In this document: piece after piece, positions 17,487 to 25,747 of the stretch
Layout: every line of letters starts with the position of its first letter
How positions within the stretch are numbered: position 1 is the first letter of the stretch
Source of the DNA: Iocasia fonsfrigidae
Lineage (GTDB): Bacteria; Bacillota; Halanaerobiia; Halanaerobiales; DTU029
Assembly: GCF_017751145.1 (NCBI RefSeq)
Contig: NZ_CP046640.1
Location: 476,137-540,136, forward strand
Direction of reading: 5' to 3'
DNA length: 64,000 bases
The notes under the pieces: model-generated
The model's database searches: none
Seen by the model: only the letters and a program-made list of their open reading frames with translations
Told to the model about the DNA's origin: nothing
Program-made: the position numbers and the translations under genes

Positions 17487-18857
17487 GTGTTAAGCAGGTT
17501 TGTGGATAACTTAATAGAATTAATAAGTATTATGAAAAGAAAAGAGATACAAAAACAACATACGATTAAAAAAATATTTACTCATAATAATAACTGGAAA
17601 ATCTTTAAGGATAACAGATTATCAGAAGTGGTTCCAGCTGATATGATAGATGATGTAATTGAACAGGTTGAAAGGGCATTGGGTTGTGGAAATCCTGAAA
17701 ATGGATATACTTTATATAAATGTCTTGAATGTGGTCATGAGCATATAATTGGATTTAGCTGTAAAAGTCGTTTTTGTGTACGATGTGGCAAGAAATATAT
17801 AGATAATTGGGTTGAGAAACAAGTAGAGAATATACTTGATACAAGTCATAGACATTTAGTATTTACATTACCAGAACAATTAAGAGGGTATGTATATTGG
17901 CATAGAGATTTATTGAAAGATATGTGCGATGCAGTAAATGAATTAATTCAAGATTACTATGATAAACAATCAAAGGAAAAAGAATATCAAGTTGGAGTAA
18001 TAACAGTAGTTCATACTTTTGGGAGGGATGTAGGGTTTAATCCTCATATCCATGCTCTATTAACAGAAGGAGCATTAGATAAATATAAGCAGTGGAAGCA
18101 TATTGGATATATTTCATATCCATATTTAAGAAAGTCATGGCAGAAAGTATTACTTAATATATTTCGAAAGTATTTCAAAGAGGGCTTAAAGGTTCAGAAT
18201 TTAGTAAGAGAACTGTATCAAAAATATCCTAATGGATTTTATGTAAATGCTGAATCTAGACTAATTAATGCTAGAGGTGCAACTAGATATATTGGTAGAT
18301 ATCTAGCACGTCCAGCTATGGCTGAATATAGAATACTAGAGTATGATGGTAAGAAGGTAAGGTTTTGGTATGAAGACCATAATACGAAAAAAAGAAAAGA
18401 ATTACTGCTTGATGTATTAGACTTTATAGGTAGATTGATAATGCATGTACCTAAAAAGTATTTTAAGATGGTAAGAAGATATGGGTTATATAGTAGAGGT
18501 TTTAATAAAAAAGTAAAAAAGATAGTATCACTATGGAAATACATGAAGAAAAGACAGTTAAAACTAATAGTGGTAGAAAAGAAAAAAAGAGTAATGAGAT
18601 GGCGAGAAAATATTATAAAAAGTTTTGATAGAGACCCATTAATATGTAGGAAATGTGGTTCGGAGATGGTATTATATGAGATATGGAGTCCTAAACATGA
18701 TTTTATTTATCATTTTGAACATACAGATGAAAATGGACGACATATAAAAAGATATCCATGGGAGGAGGATCCTAGAATTGAAAGACGAAAAAGAGCGAGA
18801 CAACTGGGAACTACCATTCCATTCCCCGGACCACCAAGAAGAATGGTATGTTTATAG
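17487..18857 (+). CDS. IS91-family transposase, copy 1
   Basis: A 456-residue HUH-type rolling-circle transposase. The N-terminal zinc-ribbon is visible as CLECGHEH...CKSRFCVRCGKKY (about 85-115). The HUH metal motif is NPHIHALLTEG (about 205) and the candidate catalytic tyrosines lie in TRYIGRYLARP (about 285). A second CxxC pair (CRKCGSE) is near residue 395. GTG 17487 follows AGGA by 6 bases; ATG 17532 is an alternative without a ribosome binding site. It nicks one DNA strand at the element's right end and drives rolling-circle transposition. It differs from copy 2 by Gly-to-Asp near residue 233 and a silent change at 17609. Confidence 0.92.
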   Translation: MLSRFVDNLIELISIMKRKEIQKQHTIKKIFTHNNNWKIFKDNRLSEVVPADMIDDVIEQVERALGCGNPENGYTLYKCLECGHEHIIGFSCKSRFCVRCGKKYIDNWVEKQVENILDTSHRHLVFTLPEQLRGYVYWHRDLLKDMCDAVNELIQDYYDKQSKEKEYQVGVITVVHTFGRDVGFNPHIHALLTEGALDKYKQWKHIGYISYPYLRKSWQKVLLNIFRKYFKEGLKVQNLVRELYQKYPNGFYVNAESRLINARGATRYIGRYLARPAMAEYRILEYDGKKVRFWYEDHNTKKRKELLLDVLDFIGRLIMHVPKKYFKMVRRYGLYSRGFNKKVKKIVSLWKYMKKRQLKLIVVEKKKRVMRWRENIIKSFDRDPLICRKCGSEMVLYEIWSPKHDFIYHFEHTDENGRHIKRYPWEEDPRIERRKRARQLGTTIPFPGPPRRMVCL

Positions 18858-19047
18858 ATGTCCAAAGTGTGGGATGGATGATCATGTACCTGATTTTGTA
18901 GTAGATGAGTTTGCAATGGTTCAAAAATTGAAAGAAGGGGAAATGCCTGGAGTGGCATGTCCTGAATGTCTTACAAAGATGGTTTTTGAATCATCTTATA
19001 TTAAATACCCCTACCGTAAAACAGAAGGGGATTCTGAGTTGCAGTAG
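18778..19047 (+). CDS. Zinc-ribbon-like small protein overlapping the transposase end (copy 1)
   Basis: An 89-residue frame overlapping the last 80 bases of the transposase in another frame. TTG 18778 lies 8 bases after a strong GGAGGAGG ribosome binding site located inside the transposase gene. The protein is acidic and has two CxxC pairs (CPKCGMDD and CPECLTK, about residues 28 and 61), a treble-clef or ribbon-like arrangement. I do not recognise the family. Translation would be coupled to the transposase, so a regulatory or accessory role in transposition is inferred. A spurious frame remains possible because both copies in this window are nearly identical and give no test of selection. 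Confidence 0.5.
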   Translation: MKDEKERDNWELPFHSPDHQEEWYVYRCPKCGMDDHVPDFVVDEFAMVQKLKEGEMPGVACPECLTKMVFESSYIKYPYRKTEGDSELQ

Positions 19048-19084
19048 GGTGGCGTAGCCATTTTGTTCAGGTATAGGAAATTAT

Positions 19085-20455
19085 GTGTTAAGCAGGTTTG
19101 TGGATAACTTAATAGAATTAATAAGTATTATGAAAAGAAAAGAGATACAAAAACAACATACGATTAAAAAAATATTTACTCATAATAATAACTGGAAAAT
19201 CTTTAAAGATAACAGATTATCAGAAGTGGTTCCAGCTGATATGATAGATGATGTAATTGAACAGGTTGAAAGGGCATTGGGTTGTGGAAATCCTGAAAAT
19301 GGATATACTTTATATAAATGTCTTGAATGTGGTCATGAGCATATAATTGGATTTAGCTGTAAAAGTCGTTTTTGTGTACGATGTGGCAAGAAATATATAG
19401 ATAATTGGGTTGAGAAACAAGTAGAGAATATACTTGATACAAGTCATAGACATTTAGTATTTACATTACCAGAACAATTAAGAGGGTATGTATATTGGCA
19501 TAGAGATTTATTGAAAGATATGTGCGATGCAGTAAATGAATTAATTCAAGATTACTATGATAAACAATCAAAGGAAAAAGAATATCAAGTTGGAGTAATA
19601 ACAGTAGTTCATACTTTTGGGAGGGATGTAGGGTTTAATCCTCATATCCATGCTCTATTAACAGAAGGAGCATTAGATAAATATAAGCAGTGGAAGCATA
19701 TTGGATATATTTCATATCCATATTTAAGAAAGTCATGGCAGAAAGTATTACTTAATATATTTCGAAAGTATTTCAAAGAGGACTTAAAGGTTCAGAATTT
19801 AGTAAGAGAACTGTATCAAAAATATCCTAATGGATTTTATGTAAATGCTGAATCTAGACTAATTAATGCTAGAGGTGCAACTAGATATATTGGTAGATAT
19901 CTAGCACGTCCAGCTATGGCTGAATATAGAATACTAGAGTATGATGGTAAGAAGGTAAGGTTTTGGTATGAAGACCATAATACGAAAAAAAGAAAAGAAT
20001 TACTGCTTGATGTATTAGACTTTATAGGTAGATTGATAATGCATGTACCTAAAAAGTATTTTAAGATGGTAAGAAGATATGGGTTATATAGTAGAGGTTT
20101 TAATAAAAAAGTAAAAAAGATAGTATCACTATGGAAATACATGAAGAAAAGACAGTTAAAACTAATAGTGGTAGAAAAGAAAAAAAGAGTAATGAGATGG
20201 CGAGAAAATATTATAAAAAGTTTTGATAGAGACCCATTAATATGTAGGAAATGTGGTTCGGAGATGGTATTATATGAGATATGGAGTCCTAAACATGATT
20301 TTATTTATCATTTTGAACATACAGATGAAAATGGACGACATATAAAAAGATATCCATGGGAGGAGGATCCTAGAATTGAAAGACGAAAAAGAGCGAGACA
20401 ACTGGGAACTACCATTCCATTCCCCGGACCACCAAGAAGAATGGTATGTTTATAG
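19085..20455 (+). CDS. IS91-family transposase, copy 2
   Basis: A 456-residue transposase with the same zinc-ribbon, HUH motif (NPHIHALL) and tyrosine region as copy 1. It is intact, with Asp instead of Gly near residue 233. Both copies could therefore be active. The GTG start is in the context AGGAAATTATGTG. The near identity over 1.6 kb points to a recent duplication, or to rolling-circle replication through the element end. Confidence 0.92.
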   Translation: MLSRFVDNLIELISIMKRKEIQKQHTIKKIFTHNNNWKIFKDNRLSEVVPADMIDDVIEQVERALGCGNPENGYTLYKCLECGHEHIIGFSCKSRFCVRCGKKYIDNWVEKQVENILDTSHRHLVFTLPEQLRGYVYWHRDLLKDMCDAVNELIQDYYDKQSKEKEYQVGVITVVHTFGRDVGFNPHIHALLTEGALDKYKQWKHIGYISYPYLRKSWQKVLLNIFRKYFKEDLKVQNLVRELYQKYPNGFYVNAESRLINARGATRYIGRYLARPAMAEYRILEYDGKKVRFWYEDHNTKKRKELLLDVLDFIGRLIMHVPKKYFKMVRRYGLYSRGFNKKVKKIVSLWKYMKKRQLKLIVVEKKKRVMRWRENIIKSFDRDPLICRKCGSEMVLYEIWSPKHDFIYHFEHTDENGRHIKRYPWEEDPRIERRKRARQLGTTIPFPGPPRRMVCL

Positions 20456-20645
20456 ATGTCCAAAGTGTGGGATGGATGATCATGTACCTGATTTTGTAGT
20501 AGATGAGTTTGCAATGGTTCAAAAATTGAAAGAAGGGGAAATGCCTGGAGTGGCATGTCCTGAATGTCTTACAAAGATGGTTTTTGAATCATCTTATATT
20601 AAATACCCCTACCGTAAAACAGAAGGGGATTCTGAGTTGCAGTAG
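20376..20645 (+). CDS. Zinc-ribbon-like small protein overlapping the transposase end (copy 2)
   Basis: Identical at protein level to the 89-residue frame of copy 1, with the same TTG start after GGAGGAGG and the same two CxxC pairs. It ends 18 bases before the right-end hairpin of the element. The interpretation and doubts are those given for copy 1. Confidence 0.5.
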   Translation: MKDEKERDNWELPFHSPDHQEEWYVYRCPKCGMDDHVPDFVVDEFAMVQKLKEGEMPGVACPECLTKMVFESSYIKYPYRKTEGDSELQ

Positions 20646-20756
20646 GGTGGCGGAGCCATTTTGTTCTTAAAATTAATTTTTATCAACTCAGGTGCAAATC
20701 ATGCAGGATTTTAAGGGGAATTGGATAATATTATATAGCAGAGGATGGTGAGTAAA

Positions 20757-22145
20757 ATGAGTGAAAATTTAATAAATGTTGATGATGCATTACAGTTAAA
20801 AAGGGATGAAGTGATAGAATATTACAAAAAACATGTAAATCCGTCACTGGCCAAGATGTTTGCTCTTCTCAATTTTGACAGGCATTATGTTCGTGCCAGT
20901 GGGACCAGTGTCTGGGATAGTGATGGCAATGAATACCTTGATTTCCTGGGAGGGTATGGGGCCTTGAATCTGGGCCATAATCCTCCAGCAGTTCTGGAGG
21001 CAATTAAGAAAGTAACAGAGCTGCCCAATATACTGCAGGCTGGTATGGGGACCATGGCCAGTGCTGCCGCCTATAACCTGAGTTTACTTGCACCGGGAGA
21101 ATTAAGTAACAGTTTTTTTTGTAATAGTGGTACTGAAGCAGTAGAAGGGGCAATTAAAACAGCAAAAATTGCTTCCGGGAAGTCCAGGGTTCTTTATTGT
21201 AGGAATTCTTTTCATGGTAAAACAATGGGTTCACTTTCTGTAACAGGACGTGAAAAATACCAGAAACCGTTTGGCCCACTTGTTCCGGGTAATGAACTAG
21301 TTGATTATGGTAACCTTAAAGCCCTGGAAGTGATGCTTGAAAATAATGAGTATGCTGCCTTTATTATTGAACCAATACAGGGTGAAGGTGGTATCAATCT
21401 TCCAACAGATGAATATTTTAAAGGTGTCCGTGAGTTATGCACAGAACATGATGTGTATTTTATCCTGGATGAGATACAGACTGGTTTCGGCAGGACAGGG
21501 AGTCTTTTTGCCTGTCAACAATATGATGTAGTACCTGATATTATGTGTCTGGCCAAATCGCTTGGTGGTGGAGTGATGCCGGTAGGGGCTTTTATAACTA
21601 CTAAAGAGATCTGGAATAAGGCTTATGGTGGAATGGATAAGGCCCTTTTACACACTTCTACTTTTGGCGGGAATACACTGGCTGCTGCGGCTGCTATTGC
21701 AGCTATGAAGGAATTAGTTGATCAGGATTTAAGTCAGCAGGCCCTTGAAAAGGGTAATTATCTCCTGGGGAAATTAAATGAACTTGCTAAAGAATATGAT
21801 ATAATAAAAGAGGTCAGGGGTAGGGGTCTAATGATTGGTCTTGAATTTAATCAACCAGATAGGGGTGTTCTTGATAAACTATCCGGGGGGATAGTTAGTA
21901 AACTCTCCCATGAATATATGGGTTCCCTGGTTGCCGGGGCTTTACATAATGAACACCATATTATCACAGCCTATACCCTGAACAATCCTAATGTAATCAG
22001 GTTTGAACCACCATTAATTGTTACTTATCAGGAACTTGATAAACTTGTCGAAGCCCTGGAAGATGTTTTTAGCCGGTATAAAGGCCTCTTCGGCATGGCA
22101 ATAAAAAGTGCTAAAACAGTTATCGGGGGATTGTTTAAAAAATAG
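20757..22145 (+). CDS. Class III aminotransferase, putrescine/ornithine type
   Basis: A 462-residue PLP enzyme of the acetylornithine/putrescine aminotransferase family. Visible motifs are the cofactor phosphate region FFCNSGTEAVEGAIK (about 121), SFHGKTMGSLS, IIEPIQGEGG, DEIQTGFGRTG and the PLP-lysine in MCLAKSLGGG (about 270). The long N-terminal helix and C-terminal extension fit putrescine aminotransferase (PatA/YgjG) better than ArgD; the exact amine substrate is uncertain. ATG 20757 follows GAGGATGG by about 6 bases; ATG 20745 overlaps that site. It lies just after the transposon array and before a glycosyltransferase, with no clear metabolic link. Confidence 0.85.
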   Translation: MSENLINVDDALQLKRDEVIEYYKKHVNPSLAKMFALLNFDRHYVRASGTSVWDSDGNEYLDFLGGYGALNLGHNPPAVLEAIKKVTELPNILQAGMGTMASAAAYNLSLLAPGELSNSFFCNSGTEAVEGAIKTAKIASGKSRVLYCRNSFHGKTMGSLSVTGREKYQKPFGPLVPGNELVDYGNLKALEVMLENNEYAAFIIEPIQGEGGINLPTDEYFKGVRELCTEHDVYFILDEIQTGFGRTGSLFACQQYDVVPDIMCLAKSLGGGVMPVGAFITTKEIWNKAYGGMDKALLHTSTFGGNTLAAAAAIAAMKELVDQDLSQQALEKGNYLLGKLNELAKEYDIIKEVRGRGLMIGLEFNQPDRGVLDKLSGGIVSKLSHEYMGSLVAGALHNEHHIITAYTLNNPNVIRFEPPLIVTYQELDKLVEALEDVFSRYKGLFGMAIKSAKTVIGGLFKK

Positions 22146-22230
22146 TTTAAAATTTCCAAATAAGGCAATAATGTTTCACAAGAAACAATATATGGTATTT
22201 TTTTCTTCAATGTAATAGAGGTGATATTTG

Positions 22231-23391
22231 ATGAGGATTGGTGTTTTTAGTGATAGTTATAAACCATATCTTAGTGGGGTAGTAAAATCAATAGAGTCTT
22301 TTTCCTATCAGCTCAGGAAAAAAGGCCATCAGGTCTATATCTTTGCACCTGATTATCCAGAGGCTGAAAAGAAGAAGGATGTTTTTCGCTTTCGTTCTCT
22401 GCCTGTGCCGACAAATGATGATTTTCGTCTGGCTATTCCTATTTCCAGTCATATAATACAGCAGGTAAAGAAACTGGAGTTGGATATAATTCATACCCAC
22501 TCACCATTTATGATGGGCTGGCTGGGGCGTCATGTGGCGCAGAAATTATCGCTCCCACTTGTTTTTACCTATCATACCCTGTATGGGGAATATGCCCACT
22601 ATGCCCCTTTTGCTAAGGGGCTGGCCCGCAAGTTGGTTGTTAAATATAGTAGGGATTACTGTCAGACCTGTGATATAGTAATAACCCCTACTGAATTTGT
22701 TAAGAAAAGGCTCTTGTCTTATGGAATTACTACCCCTGTTAGGACTATTCCCACAGGTATAAGTCTGGAGCCATATCAAGCCAGTAATGGTAAAGATATA
22801 AGAGAAAGATATAAGGATTCCGCTGATGAAAAATTATTGTTATTTGTAGGTCGTCTGGGGCAGGAAAAGAATGTTGAGTTATTAATAAAATCTTTCAAGG
22901 TGGTTAGAGAGAATCTAAGTAAATGCAAATTATTGATTATTGGTGATGGACCTGAGCGAAAGAAATTGGCGAGGATGAGTCGTGAACTCTTAGTGGATGA
23001 TTATGTTGTCTTCACAGGGCAACTAAGTCATGATAAGGTGATTGATTATTACTGTGGTTGTGACCTTTTTGTTTTTCCCTCAGTTACTGAGACCCAGGGT
23101 CTGGTAATTTTAGAGGCAATGGCAGGAGGGATGCCTGTAACAGCAATTAATGCTGCTGGTTCTTCCATTATGGTTGACAATAATATTAATGGGATATTGA
23201 CTAAAGATGATTATTACCTCTTTGCTAATGGTATTATTGATATCTTGACCGATGAAGAGAAATATAAGTATCTAAAGGAAAATGCCCTTAAAAAAGCAGC
23301 AGACCTTTCCATGGATAAAATGGTTGATAGATTAATTGCCAGTTATCAGGAGACTTTATCTCAGCAAAGGGCTAAAAAATCACTGGCTTGA
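22231..23391 (+). CDS. GT4-family glycosyltransferase (diacylglycerol glucosyltransferase-like)
   Basis: A 386-residue retaining glycosyltransferase with GT-B fold. The N-terminal acceptor domain starts MRIGVFSDSYKPYLSGVVKS and contains HTHSPF and HTLYGEYAHY, typical of 1,2-diacylglycerol 3-glucosyltransferases. The C-terminal donor domain has LLFVGRLGQEKNVELLI and the FPSVTETQGLVILEAM loop (E-x7-E). It is probably a membrane-associated enzyme making glycolipid or lipid-linked glycan. ATG 22231 follows AGAGGTGAT. The gap to the preceding aminotransferase is 85 bases, with a weak hairpin at 22172-22187. Confidence 0.82.
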   Translation: MRIGVFSDSYKPYLSGVVKSIESFSYQLRKKGHQVYIFAPDYPEAEKKKDVFRFRSLPVPTNDDFRLAIPISSHIIQQVKKLELDIIHTHSPFMMGWLGRHVAQKLSLPLVFTYHTLYGEYAHYAPFAKGLARKLVVKYSRDYCQTCDIVITPTEFVKKRLLSYGITTPVRTIPTGISLEPYQASNGKDIRERYKDSADEKLLLFVGRLGQEKNVELLIKSFKVVRENLSKCKLLIIGDGPERKKLARMSRELLVDDYVVFTGQLSHDKVIDYYCGCDLFVFPSVTETQGLVILEAMAGGMPVTAINAAGSSIMVDNNINGILTKDDYYLFANGIIDILTDEEKYKYLKENALKKAADLSMDKMVDRLIASYQETLSQQRAKKSLA

Positions 23392-23415
23392 TATAAATAG
23401 GGTCAAATAGTTTCA

Positions 23416-23444
23416 TTGACGGTAGTATAGAGAAATGATATAAT
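23416..23444 (+). promoter_or_regulatory. Sigma-A promoter of the late flagellar gene yvyF
   Basis: TTGACG and TATAAT are 17 bases apart, and TGA precedes the -10. This is the closest consensus match in the window and lies about 75 bases before the yvyF start. Confidence 0.85.
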
Positions 23445-23517
23445 TTGATTATAAATATACATAACTGGTATATATTAGGCTTATTTATTGATTAATGTAA
23501 ATAAAAGGGGGGATATC

Positions 23518-23949
23518 ATGGGTTTAAATCTTAAGAACTGTCCTCGTTGTGGTAAATTGTTTGCCAAAAAGGGTGATAGTGACTTATGTCCGATTTGTGC
23601 TGATGGAGAAGAAGAGGATTTCAAGAAGGTTAAAGAATTTTTATGGGACAACCCCAATGCTACTATAGAAGTGGTTCATGAAAAGACTGGTGTTAGCAGA
23701 GAGAGGATCATACATTTTATTCGCGAAGATCGGTTGATTGCTGAGGGATTGGATCTAGAATTATTGATAGAATGTGAACGATGTGGTGAACTTATTTCCC
23801 ATGGGCGTTTCTGTGAAAAGTGCCAGCAAGAGTTGGTATCAGGATTTAGGACTGGTAAAAAGACAAAGAGGAAGAAGGAGCCGGATCAAAATGATACTGA
23901 AAATACACGGATGTATTTATTTGACCGGATAAATAGAAAGAATAGATAA
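23518..23949 (+). CDS. yvyF: Flagellar operon protein YvyF (TIGR03826 family)
   Basis: A 143-residue protein with two zinc-ribbon CxxC pairs at each end: CPRCGKLF...CPIC (about 7-27) and CERCGEL...CEKC (about 90-108). Between them is a helix-turn-helix-like stretch (IEVVHEKTGVSRERIIHFI). This arrangement is that of YvyF, encoded upstream of flgM in Bacillus and other Firmicutes, with a poorly defined regulatory role. ATG 23518 follows AAGGGGGG. It has its own consensus promoter and a strong terminator, so here it is separated from flgM by a repeat insertion of about 270 bases. Confidence 0.85.
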   Translation: MGLNLKNCPRCGKLFAKKGDSDLCPICADGEEEDFKKVKEFLWDNPNATIEVVHEKTGVSRERIIHFIREDRLIAEGLDLELLIECERCGELISHGRFCEKCQQELVSGFRTGKKTKRKKEPDQNDTENTRMYLFDRINRKNR

Positions 23950-23972
23950 TGTATTTATTTTTAATGAAGGGC

Positions 23973-24003
23973 AGAACAGCTATTAATAGCTGTTCTTTTT
24001 TTA
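23973..24003 (+). terminator. Rho-independent terminator after yvyF
   Basis: AGAACAGCTAT and ATAGCTGTTCT form an 11-base perfect stem around TA, followed by a T-rich run. The IS91-derived repeat begins just behind it. Confidence 0.92.
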
Positions 24004-24276
24004 TTTAGGCAGGAAATTATGTGAGTTGCCGGATTGTGGATAACTTTGAAGGCCGACAGATATATGTGTTTCCCTTGTCGTAAGCTGCGGCGTCCTACCT
24101 CCGCTTACTGTCGAGAAATTCTCCTTCGGCGTCCTGCCTACGGATAATTTCTAGAGTCGTACAACAAATATATCTGTCTGGTTAATAGTTTATTGATTAA
24201 ATATGTGTAATAAATAGTATAAGTTAAGAAAGCTGGAATTTTTGATTAATCCGGATGGCCGCAAGCCATTTCGTCC
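24004..24276 (+). repeat. IS91-derived non-autonomous unit, long form
   Basis: The left end AGGAAATTATGTG...GTGGATAAC matches the transposon left end. A nested hairpin element lies at 24051-24181, with arms GGCCGACAGATATATGTGT and ACAAATATATCTGTCTGG. The tail TTAATAGTTTATTGATTAA is shared with the units at 13706 and 17105. The right-end hairpin (GGATGGCCGCAAGCCATTT) ends in CGTCC instead of GTTC. The remaining bases up to flgM hold only the promoter described at 24399. Confidence 0.8.
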
Positions 24277-24398
24277 TTAAGAAAGTATCAATTTTCATGA
24301 CAATAGGTCTGGAAATTCTTTTATGTGTATTATGGAGTATAATAGATAAAAAGAGAGTTATAGTGATTTAGTTAGTGATAGTTGCTTTTAATGCTATT

Positions 24399-24424
24399 TA
24401 AGATATTGCTTGATTTTACGATAA
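24399..24424 (+). promoter_or_regulatory. Sigma-28 (SigD)-like promoter of flgM
   Basis: TAAG and TACGATAA are 14 bases apart. The same pair at the same spacing occurs upstream of the first flagellin gene (31252-31277). It resembles the flagellar sigma consensus TAAA-N15-GCCGATAA. It lies 75 bases upstream of flgM. Confidence 0.65.
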
Positions 24425-24499
24425 AGTAAATAAGATGAGAAGAATAGAACAAATAAGGCAGATAAGATTAATAATGTGAAGAGAGATTGAGGTGATTTG

Positions 24500-24772
24500 A
24501 TGCGTGTCTATCAGGCAAATAATCAGAAGGTCAGGTATCTGGATAATAATAGGCAGAACAAGTTCAAGGCCCAGGGGGCAGGTAAGGGTTCTGATAAGGT
24601 GCTTATCTCTAAAAAGGCTTTAAATATAAAAGACCTCCAGCAGGACCTGGCTAAAATACCTGAAATCAGGGAAGAAAAGGTTCAGGCCCTGAAAGAACAG
24701 ATCCAGTCCGGGACATATCAGGTATCAGCCCGGTCTATTGCCCAGCGACTACTAAATAATGATCTGGAGTGA
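24500..24772 (+). CDS. flgM: Anti-sigma-28 factor FlgM
   Basis: A 90-residue cytoplasmic protein. Its disordered basic N-terminus and C-terminal helical region (LISKKALNIKDLQQDLAKIPEIREEKVQALKEQI...GTYQVSARSIAQRLL) match FlgM, which holds the flagellar sigma factor until the hook is complete and FlgM is exported. ATG 24500 follows GAGGTGAT. A sigma-28-like promoter upstream gives the expected feedback. The stop overlaps the start region of the flgN-like gene, indicating an operon flgM-flgN-fliS-flaG-flgK-flgL. Confidence 0.92.
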   Translation: MRVYQANNQKVRYLDNNRQNKFKAQGAGKGSDKVLISKKALNIKDLQQDLAKIPEIREEKVQALKEQIQSGTYQVSARSIAQRLLNNDLE

Positions 24773-24777
24773 GAATT

Positions 24778-25269
24778 TTGCCCTTAAGTGAATTCAAAGA
24801 GATATTTAAAAAAGAATATGAGCAGTATTGTATCTTACTTGATAAGGCTCAGAGCAAGCAGCAGGCAATTATGGAAAACGACATAGATGAACTAGCAGAG
24901 ATTGTTAGTTATGAACAGGAGATTATAGAACTGATTGAAGAACTAGAGTCGAAGAGACATTCCTTTTTAAATGATTTTGCTGCAGAGAAAAAAGCAGCTG
25001 ATACAGAGTTTTCTTTTGCTGAACTAATGGCTTTTATGCCAGAAGAGAGAGAGGGGATGCAGGAGTTAAAGGCTGATTTCCTGACTGTTCTTGATCAACT
25101 ACAGCAGATAAATGAAGAAAATAAACAGTTGATTGAGGATTCACTTAAAATTTCAGAGTATTCACTAGAGCTTATTAGACAGGCTGTGGGCAAAGAGAAT
25201 GTATACAGTAAAAAGGATAAATCAGATTCATTGAGGCAGACAAATCACATAATTAATAAAAAAATATAA
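24778..25269 (+). CDS. flgN: FlgN-like flagellar export chaperone (first of three)
   Basis: A 163-residue, almost entirely helical protein with FlgN family features: N-terminal long helix pair with KQQAIMENDIDELAEIVSYEQEIIELIEELE and C-terminal amphipathic helix NKQLIEDSLKISEYSLELIR. FlgN binds the C-termini of the hook-junction proteins FlgK and FlgL before export. TTG 24778 lies 7-8 bases after TGGAG and is preferred to GTG 24769, which overlaps the flgM stop. It sits directly after flgM, the classical position. Which of the three FlgN-like proteins serves FlgK/FlgL cannot be told from sequence. Confidence 0.85.
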   Translation: MPLSEFKEIFKKEYEQYCILLDKAQSKQQAIMENDIDELAEIVSYEQEIIELIEELESKRHSFLNDFAAEKKAADTEFSFAELMAFMPEEREGMQELKADFLTVLDQLQQINEENKQLIEDSLKISEYSLELIRQAVGKENVYSKKDKSDSLRQTNHIINKKI

Positions 25270-25330
25270 TTTAAATAGATAATTAGACAAGACGCTTAGA
25301 TAATAAACTTAAAGGGAGGTATTTAGTTTT

Positions 25331-25747
25331 ATGTCTGTTAATCCATATCAAAAGTACAAAAATGCCCAGTATGAAACAGCCAGTCCAGAACAGTTATTAC
25401 TCATGTTATATAATGGTGCCATCAAATTTGCCGGTCAGGCCCGGACAGCATTGGAAGAAAAGAATATTGAAGTGGCCAATAATAAATTAAAAAAGACCCA
25501 GGATGTTATTAATGAACTGATGGTCTCTTTAGACTTGGACCAGGGTGGGGAGATAGCCAGTAACCTATATAGCCTATATGAATATATGAACCGGCGTTTA
25601 ATTCAGGCTAATATCAGGAAAGACCCTAAAATTGTTGATGAGGTAGTGGGGCTTTTAAGTGAGATTAAGGAGTCCTGGGAAGAAGTAATTACTAAGATGA
25701 GACAGGGGACTATTCAATCAGCTGGGGGCTTAAACATTGAAGGATAA
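25331..25747 (+). CDS. fliS: Flagellin export chaperone FliS
   Basis: A 138-residue helical bundle protein. Its NPYQKYKNAQYETASPEQLLLMLYNGAIKF start is diagnostic for FliS, and the ...LDLDQGGEIASNLYSLYEYMNRRLIQANI segment follows. FliS binds the C-terminus of flagellin and prevents premature polymerisation. ATG 25331 follows AAAGGGAGG. In Bacillus fliS follows fliD; here it lies upstream of flgK between two FlgN-like genes. Its last 11 bases overlap the next gene, so translation is probably coupled. Confidence 0.93.
   Translation: MSVNPYQKYKNAQYETASPEQLLLMLYNGAIKFAGQARTALEEKNIEVANNKLKKTQDVINELMVSLDLDQGGEIASNLYSLYEYMNRRLIQANIRKDPKIVDEVVGLLSEIKESWEEVITKMRQGTIQSAGGLNIEG

Larger units (their letters stand above)
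17471..19068 (+). mobile_element. IS91-family (HUH, rolling-circle) insertion sequence, copy 1
   Basis: A 1598-base unit from AGGTATAGG to the right-end hairpin GGTGGCGTAGCCATTTT plus GTTC. It has no terminal inverted repeats and no target duplication, as expected for IS91-type elements, whose right end abuts GTTC or CTTG. It carries the transposase (17487-18857) and a small overlapping reading frame (18778-19047). The next copy follows head to tail without a gap. Confidence 0.88.
19069..20666 (+). mobile_element. IS91-family insertion sequence, copy 2
   Basis: A second 1598-base unit, head to tail with copy 1. Its right-end hairpin reads GGTGGCGGAGCCATTTT, followed by GTTC (20663-20666), where copy 1 has GGTGGCGTAGCC. 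The sequence after GTTC is unrelated to the transposon, so this is the outer boundary of the array. Confidence 0.88.

Noticed and set aside
16790-20666. CRISPR-like spacing of repeats
   Set aside because: Repeats are long, of unequal period and carry transposon ends; there are no short equal repeats with unique spacers and no cas genes.
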